Positions 16,858 through 24,751 of a stretch of 36,788 nucleotides of DNA are shown one piece after another. Source of the stretch: Agrobacterium salinitolerans (GTDB lineage Bacteria > Pseudomonadota > Alphaproteobacteria > Rhizobiales > Rhizobiaceae); contig NZ_MRDH01000028.1 of the NCBI RefSeq assembly GCF_002008225.1, positions 1-36,788 on the forward strand, read 5' to 3'. Position 1 is the stretch's first letter. Each line of letters starts with the position of its first letter. The notes under the pieces are model-generated. The model was given only the letters and a program-made list of their open reading frames with translations. It did not search any database and was not told the origin of the DNA. Both the position numbers and the translations under genes were made by a program.

Positions 16858-17013
16858 TTACGGGCGCAGAAGCAGCGTCACCGACCAGATGACAAAGGCG
16901 GCAACCGCGATCTTCCAGCAATCGCCTCTTTTTTTCAGGCCCGGCAGACCGAGCGGCCGGATGATCTGGACCACCATGGCCAGCAGTAAAAAAAGGCCGA
17001 TCACCTTCGTCAT
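16858..17013 (-). CDS. Small membrane protein, 51 residues, unknown function
   Basis: This short frame encodes a protein beginning MTKVIGLFLLLAMVVQIIRP. It has two hydrophobic segments (about residues 4-18 and 33-49) separated by a basic, Gly/Pro-containing turn (LPGLKKRGDCW) and ends LLLRP, so it is a likely two-helix inner-membrane hairpin. A modest AAAGG lies about 10 bases before the ATG. Codons end mostly in G or C like the neighbours, and the coherent two-helix pattern argues for a real gene. It is antisense to the intergenic space between the Lrp-type and MFS genes. I do not recognise the family. Confidence 0.6.
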   Translation of the reverse strand: MTKVIGLFLLLAMVVQIIRPLGLPGLKKRGDCWKIAVAAFVIWSVTLLLRP

Positions 17014-17150
17014 TTATTGAGCCTTTTCTTTATTTCTGCATCGTCACAGGCTGGACATTTTTACCGTTCACCAGAAGAGTGCAACTCATTCGGGTAACGC
17101 CCGTCCTATGACCTGTCCGACCGTCCGTCCGAACGCATGAGAGTGTTTTC

Positions 17151-18440
17151 ATGAGCAGAAATCTTCTACCCGTATTCGCTCTTTTATCCAGCACTCTGTT
17201 TCTTTTTCTCGGCAATGGCCTTCAGGGCCTCGTGCTGCCGGTGCGTGGTTCAGCGGAAGGTTATTCCAATGAAATTCTTGGCTTTCTAGGCACCTCCTGG
17301 GCGGCGGGGTTCGTCGTTGGCTGCTTTGTCGCGCCCGCCATCGTGCGCCGCGCTGGCCATGTGCGGGCATTCGGGTCCTTCGTGGCGCTGGTGTGCCTGA
17401 CGGTGCTGATGACCGGCCTTATCATCGACGACACCTCATGGATCGCGCTGCGCGCGCTGACCGGTTTCTGCACGGCCGGAACCTCGATGATCATCGAAAG
17501 CTGGCTGAACGAGCGCGCCACCAATGAAAGTCGTGGCATGATCTTCTCGCTTTATATCGCCATCACGCTGCTCGGTGTCGTGGCGGGGCAGATGATCGTG
17601 CCGATGGGCGATATCAGCAATACCTCGCTGTTCATGATCTGCGGCATCATTTATTGCATCGCCATTCTGCCGGCCACGCTTTCGAAAGCTGCGAGCCCAC
17701 AGCCGTTGCAGAAGGTGAAGCTGGATCTGCCGGCCCTTTACCGCAACTCACCGGTCTCTTTCGTCGGCATCCTGATGATCGGCATTGCCAACGGCGCTTA
17801 CGGTACGCTCGGCGCCGTCTTCGGTGCGCGGGCAGGGCTGGATCCGACCATGATCGCGATCATGGTGTCCGTCACGATATTCGTGGGTGCGCTGGCGCAA
17901 TTTCCCGCAGGCCGGCTTTCAGACCGGATAGACCGCCGCTACGTGCTGGCCGGGCTGGCCGGGGTTGGCGCTGTCGCGGGCCTGGCCGTCGCGGCCGTGC
18001 AGCCGCATGATGTCTATGTGCTCATCCCCATGATCGCCATTTACGGTGCCGCCGCCAACGCGCTTTATCCCATCGCCGTGGCCCATGCCAACGACTTTGC
18101 CGCATCGGAAGACTTCGTCAAGGTTTCCGGTGGCCTGCTTCTGCTTTACGGCATCGGCACCATCATCGGCCCGACGTTCGGCGGCGCGATCATGACCTAT
18201 TCCGGCCCCTATGCGCTGTTCCTGGTGACGGCTGTGGCGCATCTGCTCATCACCGCCTACGCCATCATCAGAAGCCGCCGGCGCGCTGCGCTTTCAACCG
18301 AGGAAAAAGACAATTTCTCGACGATGATGCCAACAACACCCTCACCGCTCGTGACGCCGGAAAGTATTGCGCTTGACCCGCGCGCGCCGCAATATCCAGA
18401 CGACGATGGCGATTATGTGGAAAAAGGAGCAGGTATATGA
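17151..18440 (+). CDS. MFS transporter (YcaD-like)
   Basis: A 429-residue major facilitator with 12 hydrophobic segments. The cytoplasmic loop between helices 2 and 3 is APAIVRRAGHVRAFG, and the matching loop in the second half is GRLSDRIDRRYVLAG (the G-x-L-x-D-R motif). ALTGFCTAGTSMIIESWLNE in helices 4-5 is typical of the YcaD/quinolone-resistance-like group. A polar C-terminal tail of about 55 residues (from SRRRAALSTEEKD) is cytoplasmic. The substrate is unknown. The stop overlaps the start of the DUF1192 gene (ATGA), so the two are co-translated. Confidence 0.9.
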   Translation: MSRNLLPVFALLSSTLFLFLGNGLQGLVLPVRGSAEGYSNEILGFLGTSWAAGFVVGCFVAPAIVRRAGHVRAFGSFVALVCLTVLMTGLIIDDTSWIALRALTGFCTAGTSMIIESWLNERATNESRGMIFSLYIAITLLGVVAGQMIVPMGDISNTSLFMICGIIYCIAILPATLSKAASPQPLQKVKLDLPALYRNSPVSFVGILMIGIANGAYGTLGAVFGARAGLDPTMIAIMVSVTIFVGALAQFPAGRLSDRIDRRYVLAGLAGVGAVAGLAVAAVQPHDVYVLIPMIAIYGAAANALYPIAVAHANDFAASEDFVKVSGGLLLLYGIGTIIGPTFGGAIMTYSGPYALFLVTAVAHLLITAYAIIRSRRRAALSTEEKDNFSTMMPTTPSPLVTPESIALDPRAPQYPDDDGDYVEKGAGI

Positions 18441-18628
18441 GCCTCTTTGACGATGACCGTCCTCAAAAACCGGCAGCGCATGAGATTGGCGGCGATCTCA
18501 GCCTTCTTTCGGTGGACGAGTTGAGCAGCCGTATCGATCTTCTGCAAGCCGAAATCATCCGACTCGAGGAGGAGAGGACACGGAAATCCGCCGGAAGACA
18601 GGCGGCGGAAAATCTCTTCCGATCCTGA
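18437..18628 (+). CDS. DUF1192 family small protein
   Basis: A 63-residue protein with a short N-terminal MSLFDDDRPQKP and a helical second half (LSSRIDLLQAEIIRLEEER) that would form a single amphipathic coiled coil. The pattern LSVDELxxRIxxLxxEIxRLE is the DUF1192 signature, found almost only in alphaproteobacteria and usually close to rcdA, as here. Its molecular role is not established. The start codon overlaps the MFS stop by 4 bases. No terminator follows until 18844. Confidence 0.88.
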   Translation: MSLFDDDRPQKPAAHEIGGDLSLLSVDELSSRIDLLQAEIIRLEEERTRKSAGRQAAENLFRS

Positions 18629-18730
18629 TGCGCGCTTCAGAATAGACACGCGACTGCACTTCCGCCACCGTAAGATAAGGCTCCGCCAGTATCCGAACAT
18701 GAATATTACGGGGCAGTCTTTCGTTTACCA

Positions 18731-18745
18731 TTAACCAAAAATTAA
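18731..18745. promoter_or_regulatory. CtrA box 1 (TTAA-N7-TTAA)
   Basis: A perfect full CtrA-type site: ttaa 18731-18734, seven bases, ttaa 18742-18745, with the preferred C after the first TTAA. A -10-like tactat lies at 18760-18765, which places the box at the -35 position of a start near 18772, the arrangement of CtrA-activated promoters. It faces the short segment that ends at the terminator 18844-18869. Confidence 0.7.
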
Positions 18746-18767
18746 GCTTTCTGAGAGATTACTATAC

Positions 18768-18869
18768 ATGTCCAGTTCTTCTGGACCTCAGGCATCTTCT
18801 CCATACGGCGAATTGGTCTGATTTTTCTCCCTGTTTTACCTTGAGAGCCGCTTTCGCGGCTCTTTTTTT
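18768..18869 (+). ncRNA. Candidate short CtrA-controlled transcript (sRNA or small peptide)
   Basis: This roughly 100-base segment is framed by a CtrA box with a -10-like element on the left and a strong terminator on the right. It begins with a small hairpin (tccag 18771-18775, ctgga 18781-18785). It could be a small RNA. Alternatively an ATG at 18768 opens a 17-codon frame rich in serine (MSSSSGPQASSPYGELV), which has no visible ribosome binding site. It may equally be only the end of the DUF1192 transcript. Confidence 0.35.
18844..18869 (+). terminator. Intrinsic terminator upstream of rcdA
   Basis: A perfect 8-bp stem agagccgc/gcggctct with a TTTC loop, followed by seven more Ts. It isolates rcdA from the MFS-DUF1192 operon and from the putative short transcript before it. 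Confidence 0.9.
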
Positions 18870-18901
18870 GCCCGTCGCCGCAATTCGTAAAACTGTGGGT
18901 A

Positions 18902-18916
18902 TTAACCCTTCTTTAA
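18902..18916. promoter_or_regulatory. CtrA box 2 (TTAA-N7-TTAA) upstream of rcdA
   Basis: ttaa 18902-18905, seven bases (cccttct), ttaa 18913-18916, lying about 116 bases before the rcdA start and after the terminator, so it belongs to the rcdA promoter. CtrA control of rcdA would close a feedback loop, since RcdA assists CtrA degradation. Confidence 0.7.
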
Positions 18917-19031
18917 TAATTGCCTTGCGCATTTCAGGTAAAGATACCATCCTGAAAACACTAAAGGCCGGAACAAAATATCCGGATCGTCGTTGCCTGA
19001 CAGTGTGGTGCGTGAGCAGGGATTTAAAGAA

Positions 19032-19547
19032 ATGTCGGAACAGGTTTTAAATACCATAAGCTTTGCGGGTCGCGCGGCTGCTTCCAACCAGTTCAAGGCC
19101 CTCTATACCGAAGGCATGACCTTGGTTGAGGAAACGGCGAGCTATCTCGATGGAGCTGGCCGCACAGCCTCCAAGGTTCTGCCGCGCATGGCGTCCGTGC
19201 TTTACGCGGCGGAGTCGATGCGCCTCACCACCCGCCTGATGCAGATGGCATCCTGGCTGCTGCTGCAGCGGGCCGTGAACAATGGCGAAATGACCCGTGA
19301 TCAGGTTCTGAGCGAAAAGAACAAGGTGCGACTCGACAGCTTCAACGTCGACCGTAACGCGCCAGGCTGGAACGACCTGCCGGAATCCTTCCGCGATCTC
19401 ATCGAGCGCTCGCTGCGTCTCCAGAACCGCATCGCCCTGCTCGACCGCGAAATCTATCGCCCGTCCGAAGCTGCCAAGGTGCCGGACAATGAAAACAGCG
19501 TGCAGGCGCAGCTCAACCTCCTGCGCACGGCTTTCTCGATCAACTGA
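19032..19547 (+). CDS. rcdA: RcdA, regulator of CtrA degradation (DUF1465)
   Basis: A 171-residue, mostly helical cytosolic protein of the DUF1465 family. In Caulobacter, RcdA is an adaptor in the CpdR-ClpXP hierarchy that delivers CtrA for degradation during the cell cycle. Family features seen: FKALYTEGMTLVEETASYLDG, LYAAESMRLTTRLMQMASWLLLQRAV, then PESFRDLIERSLRLQNRIALLDREI and an unstructured polar tail. The frame extends to 18993, but MSEQVLNTISFAGR at 19032 has AGGGA about 10 bases before it and is the usual family beginning. CtrA boxes lie upstream and rpmE downstream in convergent orientation. Confidence 0.9.
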   Translation: MSEQVLNTISFAGRAAASNQFKALYTEGMTLVEETASYLDGAGRTASKVLPRMASVLYAAESMRLTTRLMQMASWLLLQRAVNNGEMTRDQVLSEKNKVRLDSFNVDRNAPGWNDLPESFRDLIERSLRLQNRIALLDREIYRPSEAAKVPDNENSVQAQLNLLRTAFSIN

Positions 19548-19578
19548 GAAAAGACGACCCTTATCCGGACAATTTGAA

Positions 19579-19604
19579 AAGCAGGCTCACCGGCCTGCTT
19601 TTTT
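19579..19604 (+). terminator. Intrinsic terminator after rcdA
   Basis: An 8-bp stem aagcaggc (19579-19586) with gcctgctt (19593-19600) and a following T-run, 31 bases after the rcdA stop. Confidence 0.88.
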
Positions 19605-19645
19605 CTTTTGCGTGCTACGCGAGCGCCATCGCCGAAAAATGGCAA

Positions 19646-19675
19646 CAAAAAGCCCGGCAAAACCGGGCTTTTTTT
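19646..19675. terminator. Bidirectional terminator between rcdA and rpmE
   Basis: The stem aagcccgg (19650-19657) with ccgggctt (19663-19670) is flanked by an A-run on the left and a T-run on the right. It can therefore end rpmE on the minus strand and read-through from rcdA on the plus strand. Confidence 0.88.
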
Positions 19676-19697
19676 AAACGATCCGTCCGCAAGAGGA

Positions 19698-19919
19698 TCA
19701 GAGGCCGAGGCCGCCGAAACGCTTGTTGAACTTGGAAACGCGACCACCGCGGTCCATAAGCTGCTGGTTGCCGCCCGTCCATGCCGGATGGGACTTGGGG
19801 TCGATTTCAAGGTTCATGACAGCGCCTTCCGAACCCCAGGTGGAGCGGGTTTCGTATTCGGTGCCATCGGTCATGACCACCTTGATCGTGTGATAATCGG
19901 GATGGATATCAGCCTTCAT
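19698..19919 (-). CDS. rpmE: Ribosomal protein bL31 (zinc-free type)
   Basis: A 73-residue component of the large ribosomal subunit. The N-terminus [19 protein letters not shown] and the C-terminal [10 protein letters not shown] are characteristic of L31. The CxxC zinc motif found in zinc-binding L31 is absent and there is no cysteine at all, so this is a zinc-independent form, as usual in alphaproteobacteria. A ribosome binding site (AGGAAGATTGTC) precedes the ATG. The upstream leader contains a perfect 10-bp stem-loop at 19991-20020. Confidence 0.95.
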   Translation of the reverse strand: MKADIHPDYHTIKVVMTDGTEYETRSTWGSEGAVMNLEIDPKSHPAWTGGNQQLMDRGGRVSKFNKRFGGLGL

Positions 19920-19990
19920 GACAATCTTCCTGGTTAAGTGACTTGCGGTCCATTTGCCGCAATTGCGTCAACTGAGCCATTTCAATAAAT

Positions 19991-20020
19991 GAAGCCATAG
20001 ACCAGATGGGCTATGGCTTC
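19991..20020. other. Perfect 10-bp stem-loop in the rpmE leader region
   Basis: gaagccatag (19991-20000) pairs exactly with ctatggcttc (20011-20020) around a 10-base loop. It lies 71 bases before the rpmE start on the minus strand and 160 bases before the divergent ABC exporter gene. It could be a leader structure for autogenous control by L31 or a terminator-like element; there is no adjacent T-run. Confidence 0.5.
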
Positions 20021-20180
20021 CCAATTCGATGCGGAGCCTATACATGAAGGTCGCCCAGATAACAAGAGCCTGCTATCCCCTTGTGAAAGGAGATAGCCAA
20101 AGGGGCGAGAATTTTGCCGTACACCGGAAATTCACCCGTAAAAGGCCCAAAAACAGCAGGGAACGAGGAGCATAGAGAAC

Positions 20181-21980
20181 GTGGCAGACATTGACGAGCA
20201 GAAAGCGGCGAAACAGAGAAGCCTGAAGCCGCTTCTTGGCCTGTTTCCCTATCTCCGGCGTTACCGCGGCCTGATGGCGGCCGCCCTTTTCGCTCTCGTG
20301 CTTTCTTCCGCCACGACACTCGCCCTGCCGCTTGCCGTTCGCCGTATCATCGATCACGGATTCCAGACGCCGGATGGCGGCATGATCAACAGCTATTTCG
20401 CCATGCTTCTGGCGATTGCCGTTGTCCTCGCTCTCGCCAGCGCCATGCGTTATTATTACGTCATGACCATCGGCGAAAGGGTCGTCGCCGATCTGCGCCG
20501 CGATGTCTTTGCCCACCTTACCGCGCTGTCACAGCAGTTTTTCGACAGCAATCGATCCGGCGAACTGACCTCGCGGCTGACCGCCGATACCGTGCAGATT
20601 CGCTCGGCTTTTGGCTCGTCCGCCTCGGTGGCGCTGCGCAACATCATCATGTGCTGCGGTGCTGTGGCGATGATGATCTATACCAGCCCCGGCCTTTCCG
20701 GCCTTGCGCTGCTTGCCATTCCCTTCATTGTTTTTCCGCTGATCGCCTTCGGGCGCTCGGTTCGCGCCCGCTCCCGAACCACGCAGGACACATTGGCCAA
20801 TTCCGCCGCCTATGCCTCCGAGACGATCGCGGCGAGCCGCACCGTGCAGTCCTTTAATGCCGAGGTGCTGGCAAATGCCAGTTATGGCGCTTCCGTGGAA
20901 GCCGCCTATCAGGGCGCGCGCGCCGCCATCGGCGCACGCTCCATCCTCACCGCCGTCGCCATCGCGCTCGTCTTCGGCAGCGTTGTCGGCATTCTCTGGT
21001 ATGGCGCCCAAAGCGTCCTGTCGGGCACTATGACGGCCGGTACGCTCGGCCAGTTCGTGCTTTATTCGGTCATCGCGGCAAGCGGACTCGGTCAGCTCTC
21101 GGAAGTCTGGGGTGAACTGGCGCAGGCGGGTGGTGCTGCCGAACGGCTTTCCGAACTGCTGAACGAGCGCTCACCCGTCGCGGAACCCACCTCGCCCGTC
21201 GCCATGCCGCAACCGCCGCGCGGCGAAGCCGAATTCAAAAATGTCGATTTCGTCTACCCGCTCGCGGCAGGACGACCAATCGTTTCCGGCCTCTCCTTCA
21301 AGGTCAGCGCCGGCGAAACCGTCGCCATCGTCGGGCCTTCCGGCGCCGGCAAGAGCACGGTCTTTTCGCTGCTGATGCGCTTTTACGATCCGCAGCATGG
21401 CCGCATCACCGTCGATGGCGCGGATATTCGCGACGTCAGCCTTGCCGATCTACGCGCACGCCTATCCATCGTTCCTCAGGATGTAGCGATATTCGCCTCC
21501 TCCATCCACGATAACATTGCCTTCGGCCGGCCGGATGCGACACGCGAGGAGGTGCGCGCCGCCGCCATCGCCGCGCAGGCCGACAGCTTCATCGAACGTC
21601 TCGCCAACGGGTATGATACGCAGGTGGGCGAGCGCGGCGTGACGCTATCCGGCGGCCAGCGCCAGCGCATCGCCATTGCCCGCGCCATCCTGCGCAACGC
21701 CCCGATCCTGCTTCTCGACGAAGCCACCTCAGCGCTGGATGCGGAAAGCGAAACGCTGGTGCAGAAGGCCCTCGATGAACTGATGAAAACCCGCACCACC
21801 ATCGTCATCGCTCATCGTCTCGCCACCGTGCTGAAGGCCGACCGTATTCTGGTGATGGATGAAGGCCGCATCATCGAAGAAGGCACGCATCAGAGCCTCA
21901 TTCGCCAGGATGGCCTCTATGCGCGGCTTGCCCGACTGCAATTCCAGACCGGGCCGGACGAATTGCGCGCAAAAGTGTGA
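20181..21980 (+). CDS. ABC exporter, fused membrane and ATPase domains (MsbA-like)
   Basis: A 599-residue half-transporter that works as a homodimer. Residues about 25-330 hold six transmembrane helices of the type 1 exporter domain. The ATPase domain follows with Walker A GPSGAGKST (about 383-391), Q-loop VPQDVAIF, signature LSGGQRQRIAIARA (about 489), Walker B ILLLDEATSALD (about 509) and the switch histidine in VIAHRLAT. It exports a lipid, peptide or drug; the substrate is not evident. Translation begins at GTG 20181 behind GAGGAG. Its stop is 1 base from the stop of the convergent dehydrogenase gene. Confidence 0.93.
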   Translation: MADIDEQKAAKQRSLKPLLGLFPYLRRYRGLMAAALFALVLSSATTLALPLAVRRIIDHGFQTPDGGMINSYFAMLLAIAVVLALASAMRYYYVMTIGERVVADLRRDVFAHLTALSQQFFDSNRSGELTSRLTADTVQIRSAFGSSASVALRNIIMCCGAVAMMIYTSPGLSGLALLAIPFIVFPLIAFGRSVRARSRTTQDTLANSAAYASETIAASRTVQSFNAEVLANASYGASVEAAYQGARAAIGARSILTAVAIALVFGSVVGILWYGAQSVLSGTMTAGTLGQFVLYSVIAASGLGQLSEVWGELAQAGGAAERLSELLNERSPVAEPTSPVAMPQPPRGEAEFKNVDFVYPLAAGRPIVSGLSFKVSAGETVAIVGPSGAGKSTVFSLLMRFYDPQHGRITVDGADIRDVSLADLRARLSIVPQDVAIFASSIHDNIAFGRPDATREEVRAAAIAAQADSFIERLANGYDTQVGERGVTLSGGQRQRIAIARAILRNAPILLLDEATSALDAESETLVQKALDELMKTRTTIVIAHRLATVLKADRILVMDEGRIIEEGTHQSLIRQDGLYARLARLQFQTGPDELRAKV

Positions 21981-21981
21981 A

Positions 21982-23628
21982 CTAGCCCAGTACCTTGCGT
22001 CCCGCAACGCGGCCTGAAAACAGGCAGCCACCAAGGAATGTGCCCTCCAGCGCATTATAACCATGCATGCCACCGCCGCCGAAACCGGCAACCTCACCGG
22101 CGGCATAAAGGCCGGGCACCGGCTCACCCGCGGCGTCCAGTACCCGCGCTTCAAGGTCCGTATGAAGACCGCCGAGCGTCTTGCGCGTCAGCACATGCAA
22201 CCTTACCGCAATCAGCGGCCCCATTGCCGGATCGAGCAGCCGGTGCGGTTTTGCCGTCCGCATCAGCCGGTCGCCGAGATAACGACGCGCGCCGTGGATG
22301 GCCGTTACCTGCGCATCCTTGCTGAAACCGTTTTCTACTTCGCGGTCGCGTGCCTCTATCTGCCGGCGGATATGCTCTATATGCAGCCGGTCGTCGCCGC
22401 TGACGGCATTCATCGCCGTCACGAGTTCTTCGAGCGTATCCCGAACGACGAAATCTTCGCCGCGCTCCATGAAGGCACGCACCGGCCCCGGCGGTTCCTT
22501 GCCCAGTCTTTTGAGCAGCAGCCTTATATCCTTGCCGGTCAGATCCGGATTCTGCTCCGAGCCTGAAAGCGCAAATTCCTTCTTGATGATCGCCTTGGTC
22601 AGAATGAACCAGCTATGGCCGCTGCCGCGTTCGCCCAGCATTTTTAGCGTACCGAGCGTATCGAAACCCGGCATGGCGGGGGCGGCGAGGCGGTTTCCAT
22701 CCGCATCGCACCAGAAGGACGAGGGACCGGGCAGGATGCGGATACCGTGATCCGGCCAGATCGGATCGTGGTTCTTCACGCCCTCGGTATAATGCCACAT
22801 GCGGTCACGATTGATGACGGCTCCGCCGGCCGTTTCCGTAATGGCTATCATGCGGCCATCCACATGCGCGGGAACACCGCAGACCATGCTCGCGGGAGGC
22901 TCGCCCAGCCGTTCCACCGGCCAGTTGCGCCGCACCAGTTCCTGATTGCCGCCGATTCCGCCGGAACTGACGATGACCGCCGCAGCGGAGAGGGTAAAAT
23001 CGCCCTGCTGTTCCCGACTGCTCTCCTGTCCGCGTTGTACCGGGTCGGACGCTAGAATCGCACCCGAAACGCCGGTCACCCGGCGGTCTGCGATCTCCAG
23101 ACGATCAACCCGGTGGCGAAAGCGGAAAGTCAGCCGGCCGGTTTCTGCCATGGCCTTCGCCTTTTCGATGAAGGGTGCAAGTACGCCCGGACCCGTGCCC
23201 CATGTGACATGGAAACGCGGAACGGAATTGCCGTGGCCGTGGGCGAGGCTCCCGCCGCGCTCGGCCCAGCCGACAACGGGAAACCAGCGCATGCCCATGC
23301 GGTGCAGCCATTCGCGTTTCTCACCGGCGGCAAAATCGAGATAGGCCTCCGCCCAGCGGCGCGGCCAATAGTCCTCCGGACGGTCGAAACCGGCCGAACC
23401 GAGCCAGTCCTGTCTTGCAAGATCAAGACTGTCTCGCACCCGCATCCGGCGCTGCTCGGGACTGTCGACGAAAAACAGACCACCCAGCGACCAGAAGGCC
23501 TGCCCGCCAAGGTTCTGCTCGCCCTCCTGATCCAAGACGCAGACGCTGAAACCCCGCTCAGCCGCCTCGGTTGCCGAAACGAGGCCGGCAAGCCCCGCGC
23601 CGACAACGATCACGTCATAGACTTCCAT
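21982..23628 (-). CDS. FAD-dependent dehydrogenase (flavocytochrome/fumarate-reductase-like, COG3573 type)
   Basis: A 548-residue flavoenzyme. The N-terminus MEVYDVIVVGAGLAGLVSA is the dinucleotide-binding GxGxxG motif, followed by GGQAFWSLGG and, at the C-terminus, VPGLYAAGEVAGFGGGGMHGYNALEGTFLGG, which completes the FAD site. The fold matches the FAD_binding_2 family (3-ketosteroid dehydrogenase, fumarate reductase), in the subgroup usually annotated only as predicted oxidoreductase. No signal peptide is seen, so it is cytosolic. The substrate is unknown. A TTTACG/CGTAAA palindrome lies 30 bases before the start and may carry a repressor or activator site. The gene is monocistronic by spacing. 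Confidence 0.88.
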   Translation of the reverse strand: MEVYDVIVVGAGLAGLVSATEAAERGFSVCVLDQEGEQNLGGQAFWSLGGLFFVDSPEQRRMRVRDSLDLARQDWLGSAGFDRPEDYWPRRWAEAYLDFAAGEKREWLHRMGMRWFPVVGWAERGGSLAHGHGNSVPRFHVTWGTGPGVLAPFIEKAKAMAETGRLTFRFRHRVDRLEIADRRVTGVSGAILASDPVQRGQESSREQQGDFTLSAAAVIVSSGGIGGNQELVRRNWPVERLGEPPASMVCGVPAHVDGRMIAITETAGGAVINRDRMWHYTEGVKNHDPIWPDHGIRILPGPSSFWCDADGNRLAAPAMPGFDTLGTLKMLGERGSGHSWFILTKAIIKKEFALSGSEQNPDLTGKDIRLLLKRLGKEPPGPVRAFMERGEDFVVRDTLEELVTAMNAVSGDDRLHIEHIRRQIEARDREVENGFSKDAQVTAIHGARRYLGDRLMRTAKPHRLLDPAMGPLIAVRLHVLTRKTLGGLHTDLEARVLDAAGEPVPGLYAAGEVAGFGGGGMHGYNALEGTFLGGCLFSGRVAGRKVLG

Positions 23629-23657
23629 CAGCCCCTCCCAGATATGACGGAATTACT

Positions 23658-23673
23658 TTTACGCGAACGTAAA
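23658..23673. promoter_or_regulatory. Palindrome upstream of the FAD dehydrogenase gene
   Basis: tttacg (23658-23663) and cgtaaa (23668-23673) are perfect arms around cgaa. The shape resembles sites of TetR- or MerR-type regulators of acyl-CoA metabolism, which often read TTTACGT-N2-ACGTAAA. It is correctly placed to act on the gene starting at 23628. The cognate regulator is not in the window. Confidence 0.5.
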
Positions 23674-23717
23674 TTTTCTTTCACCAGAAGGCAACCGCGA
23701 TGACGCGGCCCGCGATT

Positions 23718-24749
23718 TCAACGCTCTGTGAGCTTGAGTTCGATACGGCGGTTCTGCTGCCGTGCTTCCGGCGTATCGCCTTCGGCAATTGGCTGATATT
23801 CGCCGAAACCGGCGGCGACCAGCCGGTTTGCCGGCACGCCCTTGGAGATCAGGAATTTCACCACCGAGGTGGCGCGGGCCGAGGAAAGCTCCCAATTGTC
23901 CCGGTAACGGCCGGAACCGGAAAGCTGGACATTGTCCGTATGACCATCCACACGCAGGACCCAGTTTATCTCCGCCGGAATTTCCTTGGCGAGATCGAGC
24001 AGCGCGACCGCCAGCTTCTCCATCTCCGCCTGCCCTTCCGGATTGAGTTCATTGCCACCGGATGGGAAGAGCACTTCGGACTGGAAGACGAAACGGTCAC
24101 CGACGATGCGAATATTTTCGCGGTCCGAAAGGATTTCGCGCAGTCGCCCGAAGAAATCGGAGCGATAGCGGTTCAGTTCCTGCACCCGCTGCGCCAGCGC
24201 AACATTGAGCCGCCGGCCAAGATCGGCGATCTTGACCTGAGAAGAGGCGTCCTTGGCTTCCGAGGCCTGAAGCGCGGCTTCCACCGAGGCGATCTGCACT
24301 CTCAGCGCCGCAATCTGCTGGTTGAGCAATTCGATCTGCGCGGACGCGCGGGAATTGGCCTGCCGCTGTTCGTCCAGTTCGCCGGTCAGGCTGCCGATCC
24401 GCGCATTGGCGTTCGCATTGCTTCCCGATCCCGCATCGAGAAGCGCCTGCAGTCGGGAACGCTCATTTTCGGATGCGGCAAGGGTGGATTGCAGGCTGGC
24501 AAGCGCGTCCTCAATATCCTGCTTATTGCCTTTTTCCATGGCCAGAAGTTCGGTCAGTTCGGCAATCTGGCTGTTGAGACGCGTCAGCACCTCATCCTTG
24601 CCGGTGATTTCCCGCGATAGAACGAATTGCGCCAGCACGAAAACCGTGAGCAGAAACATGATGGCCATGAGCAAGGTCGACAGCGCATCGACAAACCCCG
24701 GCCAATAATCCACACCCCTGTCGCGGCGGCGGTTGCGCGCAAGCGCCAT
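23718..24749 (-). CDS. MotB/OmpA-like peptidoglycan-anchored membrane protein
   Basis: A 343-residue protein. A cytosolic basic N-terminus is followed by one transmembrane helix (FVDALSTLLMAIMFLLTVFVLAQFVL; Asp21 is placed like the proton-carrying Asp of MotB/ExbD). Then comes a long periplasmic coiled coil (about 50-190, rich in Leu, Gln, Ala and Glu) and a C-terminal OmpA-like peptidoglycan-binding domain (VLRVDGHTDNVQL, WELSSARATSVVKFL, GFGEYQPIAEGD). It pairs with the MotA-like gene just upstream, separated by 2 bases. Such pairs form proton-driven stator-type complexes of the cell envelope; here no flagellar gene is nearby, so a non-flagellar role is likely. Confidence 0.88.
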   Translation of the reverse strand: MALARNRRRDRGVDYWPGFVDALSTLLMAIMFLLTVFVLAQFVLSREITGKDEVLTRLNSQIAELTELLAMEKGNKQDIEDALASLQSTLAASENERSRLQALLDAGSGSNANANARIGSLTGELDEQRQANSRASAQIELLNQQIAALRVQIASVEAALQASEAKDASSQVKIADLGRRLNVALAQRVQELNRYRSDFFGRLREILSDRENIRIVGDRFVFQSEVLFPSGGNELNPEGQAEMEKLAVALLDLAKEIPAEINWVLRVDGHTDNVQLSGSGRYRDNWELSSARATSVVKFLISKGVPANRLVAAGFGEYQPIAEGDTPEARQQNRRIELKLTER

Positions 24750-24751
24750 GG

